Part shown: in pieces, positions 25,768 to 34,744 of the stretch
How positions within the stretch are numbered: position 1 is the first letter of the stretch
Layout of the letters: each line of letters starts with the position of its first letter
DNA from: Staphylococcus chromogenes
GTDB taxonomy: Bacteria; Bacillota; Bacilli; Staphylococcales; Staphylococcaceae
DNA length: 64,000 nucleotides
Direction: 5' to 3'
Assembly (NCBI RefSeq): GCF_029024625.1
Contig: NZ_CP118953.1
Coordinates: forward strand, 1,922,001-1,986,000
Translations under genes and position numbers: made by a program
Notes under the pieces: model-generated
The model's database searches: none
What the model was told of the DNA's origin: nothing
What the model saw: the letters and a program-made list of their open reading frames with translations, nothing else

Positions 25768-26676
25768 TTACGGAATATCATATCCTTGCGCAGCCGTATA
25801 AATATCGAACCATTCCTGATCTGATAACTGTATTTCTAAACCTTTTATGGCTTGTTGAACACGTGTCATATGTTGTGTCCCAAGGATAGGTAGAATAGAC
25901 GCAGGATGTTTCATAAACCATGCAATCACAACTGCCTCGACGGATGTCTGATGCGATGAAGCTATTTGTTTTAAAACAGGTAACACACGCTTCGACACCT
26001 TATCAGAGGAATCAAATAATCGTCCTCCCGCAAAAGGCCCCCAAGCCATTATTTTAACTTGGTCTTTATACATATCATCTATTGTCCCATCGTGAAAGGC
26101 ATTTAAATGATAAGGTGAAATTTCAACCTGGTTAACTGCGATATGAAAGCGGTCATCTTTTAAACATTCATTTAGAAGTTCATATTGAGAACGTCGAAAA
26201 TTTGACACACCAAATGATTTTACTTTCCCTTCTTCAACTAATTCCTGGAGAGCTTCTGTAATTTCACAGGGTTTCATTAAGGGAGATGGTCTATGAATTA
26301 ATAAAGTGTCAATCACGTCCACCTGTAAGTTATTTAATGAACGCTCAACCGAACGCTTAATATGTTTTTTACTGACATCATAACGATGTTCCGTTTGATC
26401 AGGAAATATAGTGTTAGGTTGCACGATACCGCATTTAGTGACGATTTCAATTTGAGATTTAAGCTCAGGAGATAAATTTAAAGCGTCTCCAAACATTTTT
26501 TCAACAGTGTAATGCCCATAAATATCAGCATGGTCCATCGTTGTTATACCATTTTCAACAAGTTGATGTATGAATGTATTCAATTCCTGTTTTGACATGT
26601 TCCATTTGTCTGCACGATAAAATCCTTGGATGATTTGTGAGTACGAGACATGTTGATTAATCGAAACCTTTTTCAT
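25768..26676 (-). CDS. Aldo-keto reductase
   Basis: The 302-residue protein carries the AKR catalytic tetrad. Asp and Tyr are in MDHADIYGHY (about residues 47-56), Lys in VTKCG and His in LLIHRPSP. NADPH-site residues follow in GTQHMTRVQQA near the C-terminus. It is nearest in style to YdhF-type reductases acting on small carbonyls. The true substrate is unknown. GGGAGGA precedes the ATG. It lies 20 bases downstream of the CobW gene, suggesting one transcript. Confidence 0.87.
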   Translation of the reverse strand: MKKVSINQHVSYSQIIQGFYRADKWNMSKQELNTFIHQLVENGITTMDHADIYGHYTVEKMFGDALNLSPELKSQIEIVTKCGIVQPNTIFPDQTEHRYDVSKKHIKRSVERSLNNLQVDVIDTLLIHRPSPLMKPCEITEALQELVEEGKVKSFGVSNFRRSQYELLNECLKDDRFHIAVNQVEISPYHLNAFHDGTIDDMYKDQVKIMAWGPFAGGRLFDSSDKVSKRVLPVLKQIASSHQTSVEAVVIAWFMKHPASILPILGTQHMTRVQQAIKGLEIQLSDQEWFDIYTAAQGYDIP

Positions 26677-26696
26677 TTCAGTCTTCCTCCCTTTCT

Positions 26697-27617
26697 TTAG
26701 CTAAATTGTAACATATCCAGTTGGTCTCTTAATTTAGACTTATCTAAATGTTCACCTATAAATACAAGCGTGAGCGGAACTTCTTCTTGTCCCACACTTT
26801 CTAAAGAAGGAATGGGATGTGCATATTGAAATGCCATTGTCTCGTTGGGTTGCTCCCTTAACTTGAGAAAGCCTTTCACTCTTAAAATATTATCTGGAAA
26901 TTTCAGTATGAAACTCACAAACGCTTCTTGAGAGACAGGCCCTTGAAATGTATAAGTCATACTTTGAAAAACGGGATGCCCATGAGAAGATTTGAGTGAA
27001 GTTGTAGCATCTTTAGTTTGTGGTTCTAGCATTTCATGTAGTTCTCCAAATGAAGTCCAAACCACGTGACTATTCGGAGCAAATTCACGGATTTGAGAAT
27101 ACATTTCTTCTTTTTTATCCTCTTTTAATAAATCTGTCTTATTGACAATGATATGGTGGCTTGCACGCATTTGATCTTCTAACAACTGACGTTTCGATGC
27201 ACTCAAAGTATCAAAAGAAATGATATCGGGAGCTGCGACTATTGTAATAATTTCAGGCGTCTGTACTATTTGAATAAGCTTTGGATCTTCACATGCCACC
27301 ATCATGTCTATCGGGTTGGCTATCCCTGTTGCTTCAATCACGATGTGTTCTACTTGATTATGTTCTACTAATTGTTGTATGGTACTCATTAGCTCTGTTT
27401 GTAAATTACAACAGACACACCCATGCATTAATGAAACTTTTGTATCTAAATGATTTAAAAGTTGCCCATCCATGTCAAAATTACCAAATTCATTGACAAT
27501 TAACGCAACTTTCTCATCATTTTTTAATATTTTTGGCATATAATTGTTTAGAAATGTGGTTTTGCCGCTCCCTAAAAAACCATTAACAATTGTAACTTTT
27601 GTTTTATCATTAAACAT
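26697..27617 (-). CDS. CobW/COG0523 family GTPase, metallochaperone type
   Basis: The protein has 306 residues. The Walker A loop GFLGSGKTTFLNN is near residue 15, the metal-binding GCVCCNL (CxCC) near 66, EATGIANP near 95 and the NKTD guanine motif near 160. A CobW C-terminal domain follows. Such GTPases deliver zinc or other metals to client enzymes. No histidine-rich tail and no clear Zur box upstream is seen, so regulation and metal remain open. It begins a three-gene group with the AKR and a small membrane protein. Confidence 0.88.
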   Translation of the reverse strand: MFNDKTKVTIVNGFLGSGKTTFLNNYMPKILKNDEKVALIVNEFGNFDMDGQLLNHLDTKVSLMHGCVCCNLQTELMSTIQQLVEHNQVEHIVIEATGIANPIDMMVACEDPKLIQIVQTPEIITIVAAPDIISFDTLSASKRQLLEDQMRASHHIIVNKTDLLKEDKKEEMYSQIREFAPNSHVVWTSFGELHEMLEPQTKDATTSLKSSHGHPVFQSMTYTFQGPVSQEAFVSFILKFPDNILRVKGFLKLREQPNETMAFQYAHPIPSLESVGQEEVPLTLVFIGEHLDKSKLRDQLDMLQFS

Positions 27618-27744
27618 AAAATCTAACCTTTCTCTTAAATAAACAACAAATTTTTGAAAATGTATGTATAAATCTGTCTTTTAGCTTGATAAAGTGTGTA
27701 GAATCTTCTAAAATTACTGCATGCTTTATTTTTAGCATAGCATA

Positions 27745-27834
27745 GATTTAAGTAGAGCGACTTAAATCCACTCAATTATGGACGGATTCCCATCCGTGAG
27801 AGAGAAATACGGATAGAATGTCTGGAGGAAAAAT
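27745..27834 (+). promoter_or_regulatory. Structured 5' leader of mgrA with alternative pairings
   Basis: A perfect inverted repeat, GATTTAAGT (27745-27753) and ACTTAAATC (27760-27768), is followed by ACGGAT (27782-27787), ATCCGT (27792-27797) and a second ACGGAT (27809-27814). The middle element can pair with either neighbour. The ribosome binding site GGAGG follows 9 bases later. In S. aureus the mgrA leader is long and a target of RNAIII, so structure here is expected. Confidence 0.6.
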
Positions 27835-27837
27835 ATT

Positions 27838-28275
27838 ATGTCTGATCATCTTAATTTAAAAGAGCAAGTATGTTTCAGTTTGTATAACGCACAACGTCAA
27901 GTGAACCGTTATTATTCAAACAAAATATTTAAAAAATACAACTTAACTTATCCACAATTTCTAGTACTTGAAATTTTATGGAATCAATCACCTGTAAATG
28001 TGAAAAAAGTTGTTACTGATCTTGCCTTGGACACAGGAACGGTTTCGCCATTACTTAAACGTATGGAACAAATTGATTTAATCAAAAGAGAGCGTTCTGA
28101 AATCGATCAACGTGAAGTCTACGTACACCTCACTGAAAAAAGTGAAAAAATGAAACCTGAATTAGAAAACGCTTCTAAAACTGTAGCTGAAGCCTCTTCA
28201 CTTGATCCTGATGAAATTAAAGAATTGAATCGTTTACTTGATAAGATCATTACTGCTTTTAGTGAATCAAAATAA
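27838..28275 (+). CDS. mgrA: MarR family global regulator MgrA
   Basis: The 145-residue winged-helix protein has a redox-sensing cysteine at residue 12 ([12 protein letters not shown]), the family pattern [14 protein letters not shown], and a DNA-recognition helix around [12 protein letters not shown]. It ends with a dimerisation helix. Sequence and length match staphylococcal MgrA (NorR/Rat), which controls autolysis, capsule, surface proteins and efflux pumps including norA, also in this window. The ATG has GGAGG upstream. The gene is divergent from the CobW group. Confidence 0.96.
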   Translation: MSDHLNLKEQVCFSLYNAQRQVNRYYSNKIFKKYNLTYPQFLVLEILWNQSPVNVKKVVTDLALDTGTVSPLLKRMEQIDLIKRERSEIDQREVYVHLTEKSEKMKPELENASKTVAEASSLDPDEIKELNRLLDKIITAFSESK

Positions 28276-28642
28276 TTGAGTGTACAGATTAACTTCAGTA
28301 ACGGTGTAACTGTATCAAAATCGCCCTATTCTAGCTAATTGGATTAAACAAGATTTTTTAGCATATTAACGAAGCAGTATCTTAAAATACTGCTCCTGCC
28401 TTATTTAAAGCATGCCAATCAAATTAGAAATATAGATAACCTCTGCGTTATCCTACACAGAATATTTAAGCACGTCCGCCTTAATTCTTTAAGACGTAGA
28501 CGTGCTTTTTTACATCCTCATACGCAATGATGAAATTAAATTATTAGTCAATATTTCGCATCGTATCAAAGCATCCTCTTATTCATGACTTACGTCACAG
28601 ACAATCAATTCGTGACCCCTATATAGATGCTTGGTCTAAATT
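28276..28642. other. Region downstream of mgrA with three hairpins
   Basis: No ORF stands out. AGCAGTAT/ATACTGCT lies at 28373-28394 without a T tract. GATAAC/GTTATC lies at 28435-28452. The terminator AGCACGTC/GACGTGCT with a T tract lies at 28469-28512. The unusually long distance (about 190 bases) from the mgrA stop to the terminator leaves room for a structured 3' UTR or a small RNA. Confidence 0.55.
28469..28512 (+). terminator. Terminator downstream of mgrA
   Basis: AGCACGTC pairs with GACGTGCT, followed by TTTTTT. It is the first T-tailed hairpin after mgrA. Confidence 0.85.
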
Positions 28643-30286
28643 TTAAACTTGTGGATAGCGTTGAAGTTTGCCATCTATCATCTTGTACACTGTGTCAAAT
28701 CCACTTAAAATATTTAAATCGTGTGTCGCCACAATAAGAGTATCCGCTGACTTGTGTATTTCTGACATGATATTCGCCGCTCTTTTAGCATCAATGCCTT
28801 GGGACGGTTCATCTAGTATCCATACGGGTGCCCCTTTCAACCATAGACGTGCAAGTGCTAAACGTTGAAACTCCCCACCTGAAAGCGCCTCTCGGTTTAA
28901 AGTGACATTGCGCTCTAAAGCAATATGAGCTAAACCGACGCGTTCCAATGCTTGTAAATCTTCTTTTTCTGAACCGTTAATTAATAAATTTTCTTTTATA
29001 GAACCATCAAAAAACTGCGCATCTTGCGTTAAAGCATTGACTTGCGTTAACCAATGTGAACGATGAAACTGAGAGGTGCCCGCAATATTAAATGTTCCAT
29101 TTGTAACTGGATAAAGTCCCATCAAGAGATGGAGTAATGTAGATTTCCCTGAACCTGAGGCACCTAAAATTGCGACATGTTCCCCTTTTTTTATTTTAAG
29201 CTGAACCGACTTAAGGACTGGCTGTTCCTGTGTTGGAAAGCGATGTGTGACTTGGTCTAAATGAAAAAGCTCAGTTTGGTCTTTTAAATTGGCGACAGTA
29301 ATTTTTTCGTCTCCTTCAGCGACGTGTCCAAGCGTCATCACTTCATTCAGTTGTTGCGTCGCTTGATCCGTTTCTGCTTTGTAATATGCCACCTGACTCA
29401 TCATGACATGTTGTTCAAATAAGGTTAATAACATAAGGACTGTACTTGTAGACAAAACAGGATCAAAAGCGCCTTGTTTTATTTGAAAAATGATGCACAG
29501 AATCGTTAAGAAAATGGCAATCATACTGATGACATTTAGGATAAATTGATAAAAGATATGAAACATTTGTTCTTGATGCTCTGCTTCACTTAATTGTTTT
29601 TCTGCCTCATTTAGTGAATCCCTGTAAGTACCAAGTTGGTTAAATCGTTTTAATTCTTCATAACCTAAAATAAAATCAAAGTACCGATGCATGAAATAGT
29701 TATATTTATAATCTAATTTTTGTTTAATGGTCAATGCGCGCTTGGCACTCACATTCGGGACTACCCATAATGATAAAACCATAACTATCGCAATGAGCAC
29801 CGCATGCCACGGTGTAAAGAATAGTAAGGTAATAATTGTGATGATACTCGTCAATCCAATCACAATTGGCGGATAATATACTCTTAAATAAATATTTTGG
29901 AGCGATTCGATTTGTGACACCATGTTGCCTAATAAATCACTTGTTTTAAAATGTCGAAATACGTTTGGAACAATTGGAACAAGCGCTTTGTAAAACTGAA
30001 CACGCACATCACGCAACATCGTAAATGTCGCTCTATGCGAATATAATCTTTCATAATAGCGTGTAATCGCACGGGTGAAGCCGAATAATTTCACACTTAC
30101 GATTAAACCCATTAAAGCAAATAAAGGGGCCCCTAAGGCACTTTGCGTAATCATATAGCCACTTAAAAAGAACATGGCTAAAGCAACCATCGTCCCGACG
30201 CCACCTAGGATAACAGCGAGAACAATATCACGATTCCACTTAATATTTAACGATGTATTTAGAGACCGGGTTATACGTTTCGACAT
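28643..30286 (-). CDS. cydC: Thiol reductant ABC exporter subunit CydC
   Basis: The protein has 547 residues. An N-terminal six-helix ABC exporter domain (to about 310) precedes an ATPase domain with Walker A GASGSGKST, signature LSGGEFQRLALARL and Walker B VWILDEPSQ. With CydD it forms the heterodimer that exports glutathione/cysteine-type reductants and is needed to assemble cytochrome bd oxidase. It starts 56 bases after cydD. The sequence matches the CydC half better than a drug exporter because of the partner gene. Confidence 0.87.
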   Translation of the reverse strand: MSKRITRSLNTSLNIKWNRDIVLAVILGGVGTMVALAMFFLSGYMITQSALGAPLFALMGLIVSVKLFGFTRAITRYYERLYSHRATFTMLRDVRVQFYKALVPIVPNVFRHFKTSDLLGNMVSQIESLQNIYLRVYYPPIVIGLTSIITIITLLFFTPWHAVLIAIVMVLSLWVVPNVSAKRALTIKQKLDYKYNYFMHRYFDFILGYEELKRFNQLGTYRDSLNEAEKQLSEAEHQEQMFHIFYQFILNVISMIAIFLTILCIIFQIKQGAFDPVLSTSTVLMLLTLFEQHVMMSQVAYYKAETDQATQQLNEVMTLGHVAEGDEKITVANLKDQTELFHLDQVTHRFPTQEQPVLKSVQLKIKKGEHVAILGASGSGKSTLLHLLMGLYPVTNGTFNIAGTSQFHRSHWLTQVNALTQDAQFFDGSIKENLLINGSEKEDLQALERVGLAHIALERNVTLNREALSGGEFQRLALARLWLKGAPVWILDEPSQGIDAKRAANIMSEIHKSADTLIVATHDLNILSGFDTVYKMIDGKLQRYPQV

Positions 30287-30342
30287 AGTTTTAAAATCCT
30301 TTCTTTAAATAATCACTTTCACCCATTTTCAACTTGTAGCAT

Positions 30343-31947
30343 TTACATTTCAGTTTTAATGATAGTGTCATCTTTAATCATCTTTCCTCCATCGATGTAC
30401 CATCGTCTCGTTGCAGTATTAAGCACCTCTTGTCGATGTGCAATGGTGAGTGTGGTGCATTTAGAAAAGTGCGATTGTAGTGTTTCTTGTATTTTTTGTT
30501 CAGTCTCTATATCTAAACCTGTCGTAGGTTCATCCAGCACAATCAAATCAGGATTTAATAATAAAACACGTGCCAGCTCTATTCTACGCATTTCTCCTCC
30601 GGAAAGCATTTCGCCTCCTTCCCCAATCATCGTATAGATGCCTTTTTTTAGTTGGGCGACTTTATCACTCAAAGCAACTTGTTTTAAAACTGTTTCAATC
30701 GCTAATTCGTCCGTCTCTTTAAATAAGGTGATGTTTTCAGCAATGGTAGCATTAAAAATATACGGCTGTTGCGATAAATAACCTATATTTAAAGGTTTAG
30801 CATAGGTGATGGTGCCTTTAGACAATGTGCGTTCACCTATTAAAAGTTGCACTAACGTTGTTTTACCGGCGCCACTTGGACCCACAATCGCGATATGGTC
30901 TCCTTCGTGAATACACCCTGATACATCTTGAATCACGTCTACATCCGTGTGAGGATAGCGGTAAGAAACGGCTTTCATCTCAATTAATGGTTGTTGATGC
31001 GCATCTATAGGGATAGGTGGCTGTTCGACTGTCTCTTCATCCAGTGCTTTTCGAACAATGTCACTCGCCCCCTCACTCTCTTTACCGACGTGAAACGCTT
31101 GCCCTAAATCCTTCATAGCATTATAAAATTCTGGTGCTAATATAAAAGCAATAGTGGCTGATAAAAACGAGATATTCTTAAAAACGATTAAACTCAAACC
31201 AACCTCTAAAGCAACAAGACCAATCCCTAACATACTAATAAAATCTAGCATTAAGCCAGATAAAAATGCACTTCTAAGAATGACCATTGTTTTATCTCGA
31301 AATTGCGTACTCTCTTGTTCTATTTTATCGATCGCCAGGTCGGAACGTTGAAACAATTTGAGGGTCACCAATCCACGTGTCAAATTGACAAAGCGCTGAC
31401 TGAATTGGTTTAAAAATGTCATTTGATCTTTCGCTGCATCACGTGTTTTCAACCCGAAAATAATATAGAACAAAGGAATAAACGGTGCGGTCACGAGCAT
31501 AATCACTGCTGAAGGCCAATGTATTCCAAACATCACGAGAATAATCACGAAAGGAATAAAAGTGGATTTGAAAAATTGAGGTAAATACGTTCTAAAAAAG
31601 GGCAACATCTCTTTAATAGTTTCTGTCGCAATATTGATCTTTGCACCCACAGGTTCACTGGACTGTTGATGAAGTAATCGATATCTCACCTCACGTCGCA
31701 CAAGATGGCTTATCCGTTCGCCTAACACATCATTAAACATCATCAATGTCGCTCTCAGTAGCAATGCCATTGCGAGTATGGTGAGCACATAGAACCAAGA
31801 AGCGCCTTTGTTAAATAACAGACGGTCTAAAATCACTGCGATTGTCACATTTTGAGCAATCACGGTCAATGCCAATATAAGATTAACCACACCGAAGAGC
31901 ACAACATAAAGTCGGTATTGTTTTAACCAATTAAAAAGCCATTTCAT
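30343..31947 (-). CDS. cydD: Thiol reductant ABC exporter subunit CydD
   Basis: The protein is about 534 residues. A membrane domain with six helices precedes an ATPase domain with Walker A GPSGAGKTT, signature LSGGEMRRIELARV and Walker B LIVLDEPTTGLD. I choose the ATG at 31947 because AAAGGAG is 7 bases upstream, while the ATG at 31953 is a single base from that site. It is the first gene of cydDC. The cytochrome bd genes cydAB are not in this window. Confidence 0.87.
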   Translation of the reverse strand: MKWLFNWLKQYRLYVVLFGVVNLILALTVIAQNVTIAVILDRLLFNKGASWFYVLTILAMALLLRATLMMFNDVLGERISHLVRREVRYRLLHQQSSEPVGAKINIATETIKEMLPFFRTYLPQFFKSTFIPFVIILVMFGIHWPSAVIMLVTAPFIPLFYIIFGLKTRDAAKDQMTFLNQFSQRFVNLTRGLVTLKLFQRSDLAIDKIEQESTQFRDKTMVILRSAFLSGLMLDFISMLGIGLVALEVGLSLIVFKNISFLSATIAFILAPEFYNAMKDLGQAFHVGKESEGASDIVRKALDEETVEQPPIPIDAHQQPLIEMKAVSYRYPHTDVDVIQDVSGCIHEGDHIAIVGPSGAGKTTLVQLLIGERTLSKGTITYAKPLNIGYLSQQPYIFNATIAENITLFKETDELAIETVLKQVALSDKVAQLKKGIYTMIGEGGEMLSGGEMRRIELARVLLLNPDLIVLDEPTTGLDIETEQKIQETLQSHFSKCTTLTIAHRQEVLNTATRRWYIDGGKMIKDDTIIKTEM

Positions 31948-32193
31948 ATTCATACTCCTTTAAAAATCACTTCTATCCACATAGATAATTATTGAATATG
32001 GATAGTATATAATGATACATTTTATGATGCATTAGAATTCACTTATAAATGCTTTAAGTTGTGACAGTTTATTTACAACCTAAAATCTCATACTTTGGAC
32101 CGATAGCATTATTTTAGTGAGACATGCTTATAAAAGATATGCTATGATAAGCTAAGTTATAAAGTAAAAATAAACATAAAGAGGGTTAATGGT

Positions 32194-33048
32194 ATGCTAT
32201 TTTTCGAATTACTTAAGGCATTAGTGCTTGGTATCGTTGAAGGTTTAACAGAATTTGCGCCTGTCTCTTCAACGGGTCACATGATTTTAGTAGATGATAT
32301 GTGGTTGAAATCAACACAATTTTTAGGTTCTGAATCGGCATTTACATTCAAAGTTGTGATTCAGTTAGGATCCGTATTTGCAGCAGCATGGGTCTTTAGA
32401 CATAAATATTTTGAAATGTTACACATTGGCAAATATGCCCCAGAAGTCCAAAGCGGACGTCGTTCTAAGCCACGTCGTTTAAAAATCACTCATATTTTAG
32501 TAGGGATGATTCCTGCAGGTATACTTGGTGTGTTATTTGACGATTTTATTGAAAAACATTTGTTCAGTGTACCTACTGTATTAATTGGCTTATTTTTAGG
32601 TGCCATTTATATGATTATCGCCGACAAGTTTAGTCGCAACGTTCGTAACCCCATTCAAGTCGACGAAATTAACTATTTTCAAGCATTCGTCATTGGTTTA
32701 TCTCAAGCGATTGCGATGTGGCCTGGTTTTTCGCGTTCAGGGTCCACAATTTCAACGGGTGTATTAATGAAAATGGACCACAAATCGGCTTCTGACTTTA
32801 CCTTTATGATGGCCGTACCTATTATGTTAGCCGCAAGCGGACTTTCACTCGTTAAAAATATAGGTTTTATTCACCTTTCTCATATTCCGTTTTATATTAT
32901 TGGATTTTTAGCGGCATTTATTTTTGGATTATTATCTATCAAGTTATTCTTAACGTTAATCCAACGTGTAAAATTATTACCATTTGCGATTTATCGAATC
33001 GTACTCGTGGTTGTCATCGCTGTTGTTTACTACGGCATTATTAAATAA
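32194..33048 (+). CDS. uppP: Undecaprenyl-diphosphatase UppP (BacA)
   Basis: The 284-residue, eight-helix membrane protein has the two catalytic signatures EGLTEFAPVSSTGH (residues 17-30) and GFSRSGSTIS (about 180). The usual leucine of EFLPVSS is alanine here. It recycles the C55 lipid carrier for peptidoglycan and teichoic acid synthesis and gives bacitracin tolerance. GAGGG precedes the ATG. It is monocistronic, followed by a dispersed hairpin. Confidence 0.96.
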   Translation: MLFFELLKALVLGIVEGLTEFAPVSSTGHMILVDDMWLKSTQFLGSESAFTFKVVIQLGSVFAAAWVFRHKYFEMLHIGKYAPEVQSGRRSKPRRLKITHILVGMIPAGILGVLFDDFIEKHLFSVPTVLIGLFLGAIYMIIADKFSRNVRNPIQVDEINYFQAFVIGLSQAIAMWPGFSRSGSTISTGVLMKMDHKSASDFTFMMAVPIMLAASGLSLVKNIGFIHLSHIPFYIIGFLAAFIFGLLSIKLFLTLIQRVKLLPFAIYRIVLVVVIAVVYYGIIK

Positions 33049-33057
33049 TATTAAAAT

Positions 33058-33095
33058 AGCCATTCCAATTTATTAGAAGGTAAGTTGGAATGGCT
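33058..33095 (+). repeat. Dispersed hairpin repeat, copy 7 (GCCATTCC/GGAATGGC variant)
   Basis: AGCCATTCCAATTTA pairs with TAAGTTGGAATGGCT (one G-T pair), a third compensated version. It lies 10 bases after the uppP stop and runs into TTTTTAA, so it can serve as the uppP terminator. Confidence 0.88.
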
Positions 33096-33353
33096 TTTTA
33101 ATATACAACGTTAAAAAATGATATTTGAATGTTAATTCGCCTCACTTTGTTTTAAAAGGCAATGCCAAAATAACATAGTCACTTGTTAGAGTTAAATCCC
33201 TCTTTTCAATTTTCTACTATTTTTCCTACAGACGTATTAAGAACAATCAAAACTTAAATATCTAAGCCTTTATTAATTTTAAGAATTATTTAATGTTTAT
33301 TTTTTATATTCCCCTTTACTATAATGATAGACGAATTATTGAAAGGGGATATA

Positions 33354-33995
33354 ATGAATCACATTTCAACTTTTTTTAAAGATGATTTATCTGTATCAAA
33401 AGAGTCGACAGGACGCGTCTTTTTAAAGGGAATACTATTTGCATTCCTACTAATCATTGCTTTTGATATTAGCAACTACACGCCTGACCATCCTCTATGG
33501 TCTGTCGTCTCAGTCATATGCCTTGTGGTTATTATCGCCATAATGCCTTACTTTGGTATACATTTTATTTCTTTGAAAGCCTTAAAAGTCTCGGATCTTT
33601 TTATTGTTATCGCTGCATTATTATTTATGTTCGGCTTAGATAATGCATTCACTTATTTTATAGATGATAACAATGTCAACGACACTGGCATTGATCATGA
33701 TTTCCAAGGCGTGCCATTATGGGCTTCAATTATAAGCATCGCTATAGTCCCAGCGATTGCTGAAGAACTGGTCACACGTGGCATTATTTTACGCTTATTT
33801 TTTAGACATCATTTATTTATAGGCATGATTGTTTCAAGTGCAATATTCGCTTATTTGCACGAATCCGATTCACTCATTGGCTACCTTCCTTATTTTTATG
33901 CAGGTCTCATATTTTCACTTGTCTATTTAAAAACAAAGCGTATTGAAGCAGCCATGTTGGTTCATTTTTTAAATAATTTTCTAGGAACAATTTAA
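33354..33995 (+). CDS. CPBP family intramembrane protease, second copy
   Basis: This membrane protein of about 213 residues has AEELVTRGIILR (EExxxR) near residue 140, SAIFAYLHES near 175 and HFLNNF near the C-terminus. These are the ABI/CAAX protease motifs. I choose the ATG at 33354, which has AAAGGGG 8 bases upstream. A TATAAT (33318-33323) upstream may be its -10. Its substrate is unknown. The gap of about 260 bases before it contains no ORF. Confidence 0.85.
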   Translation: MNHISTFFKDDLSVSKESTGRVFLKGILFAFLLIIAFDISNYTPDHPLWSVVSVICLVVIIAIMPYFGIHFISLKALKVSDLFIVIAALLFMFGLDNAFTYFIDDNNVNDTGIDHDFQGVPLWASIISIAIVPAIAEELVTRGIILRLFFRHHLFIGMIVSSAIFAYLHESDSLIGYLPYFYAGLIFSLVYLKTKRIEAAMLVHFLNNFLGTI

Positions 33996-34032
33996 AGTTA
34001 TATACATCAAAGATTAGAAAGGAAGATGCCTT

Positions 34033-34389
34033 ATGAAACTAGGTATGTTACTCATTAGATGGATGCTTGCAACTTCATTTTTAGTACACGGAACTTTAAA
34101 ATTTGTGGATTTAGACGGAACGATTCACTTTTTAGGGTCATTGGGATTACCCCCAACTTTAGCCGTTTTAATGTCAATTGGTGAAGTTGTCGGCGGTGTC
34201 ATGCTCATTGCCGGTATACTTACGCCTTATGTTAATGTGTTTTATATCAGTGTGATGTTAGGTTCAATTTTCACACTTAAATTAAGTCGTGGTTATGTGA
34301 GTGGCTTTGAATTTGAAATCATTCATATCGTCATGAACCTCGCTTGTATTTGTAGCTATAAATGGAATAAGTGGATGCAATTTTATTAA
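34033..34389 (+). CDS. DoxX family membrane protein
   Basis: The 118-residue protein has four membrane helices. The DoxX features are RWMLATSFLVHGTLKF near the start and IGEVVGGVMLIAGI in the middle. Members form small membrane oxidoreductase or integrity complexes, and the role here is unknown. AAAGGAAG precedes the ATG. It follows the CPBP gene after 37 bases and may share its transcript. Confidence 0.82.
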   Translation: MKLGMLLIRWMLATSFLVHGTLKFVDLDGTIHFLGSLGLPPTLAVLMSIGEVVGGVMLIAGILTPYVNVFYISVMLGSIFTLKLSRGYVSGFEFEIIHIVMNLACICSYKWNKWMQFY

Positions 34390-34444
34390 GCCCTTGCGTG
34401 CGCACCACATAAAAGGGTTATCTTATAGAGACCTATATCATTTT

Positions 34445-34480
34445 AACTGTCGACAAAAGCGAAAGATTTCGTCGACAGTT
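34445..34480 (+). terminator. Terminator downstream of the DoxX gene
   Basis: AACTGTCGAC pairs with GTCGACAGTT and is followed by TTT. The same ACTGTCGACAAA/GTCGACAGT core forms the yebC terminator at 43397. Confidence 0.88.
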
Positions 34481-34681
34481 TTTATACTTTCTTTTATCAT
34501 TTTTGCTTTCTCACGCTTTGCTCTTATTTGTTGAACATCGCTAGAATACTCCTACAATTTCCTCGAAAACATACAACTTCTCCTATAATGTAAAATGAAA
34601 GACCTCACCTTTTTGTTTAAATCACTCTTATCAAATTCTCAAATCATCTGTATTTTGCTACTCAAATGAATTGTATTGCGC
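34481..34681. other. AT-rich intergenic stretch
   Basis: Nothing beyond the following sigma-B-type promoter is visible here. There is no ORF and no strong inverted repeat. Confidence 0.4.
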
Positions 34682-34707
34682 GTTTATCATCTAGTATCAT
34701 AGGGTAA
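34682..34707 (+). promoter_or_regulatory. Sigma-B-type promoter
   Basis: GTTTAT (34682-34687), a 14-base spacer and GGGTAA (34702-34707) match the staphylococcal sigma-B pattern GTTTAA-N(12-15)-GGGTAT with one difference in each box. The start of transcription would be about 30 bases before the coiled-coil protein's ATG. Confidence 0.7.
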
Positions 34708-34744
34708 AAGGACTTAAGTATATTCATAAATGGAGGCAACGTGC

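Noticed and set aside
27618..27744. A Zur box for the CobW-type GTPase
   Set aside because: No inverted TCGTAAT-like sequence is seen in the divergent region.
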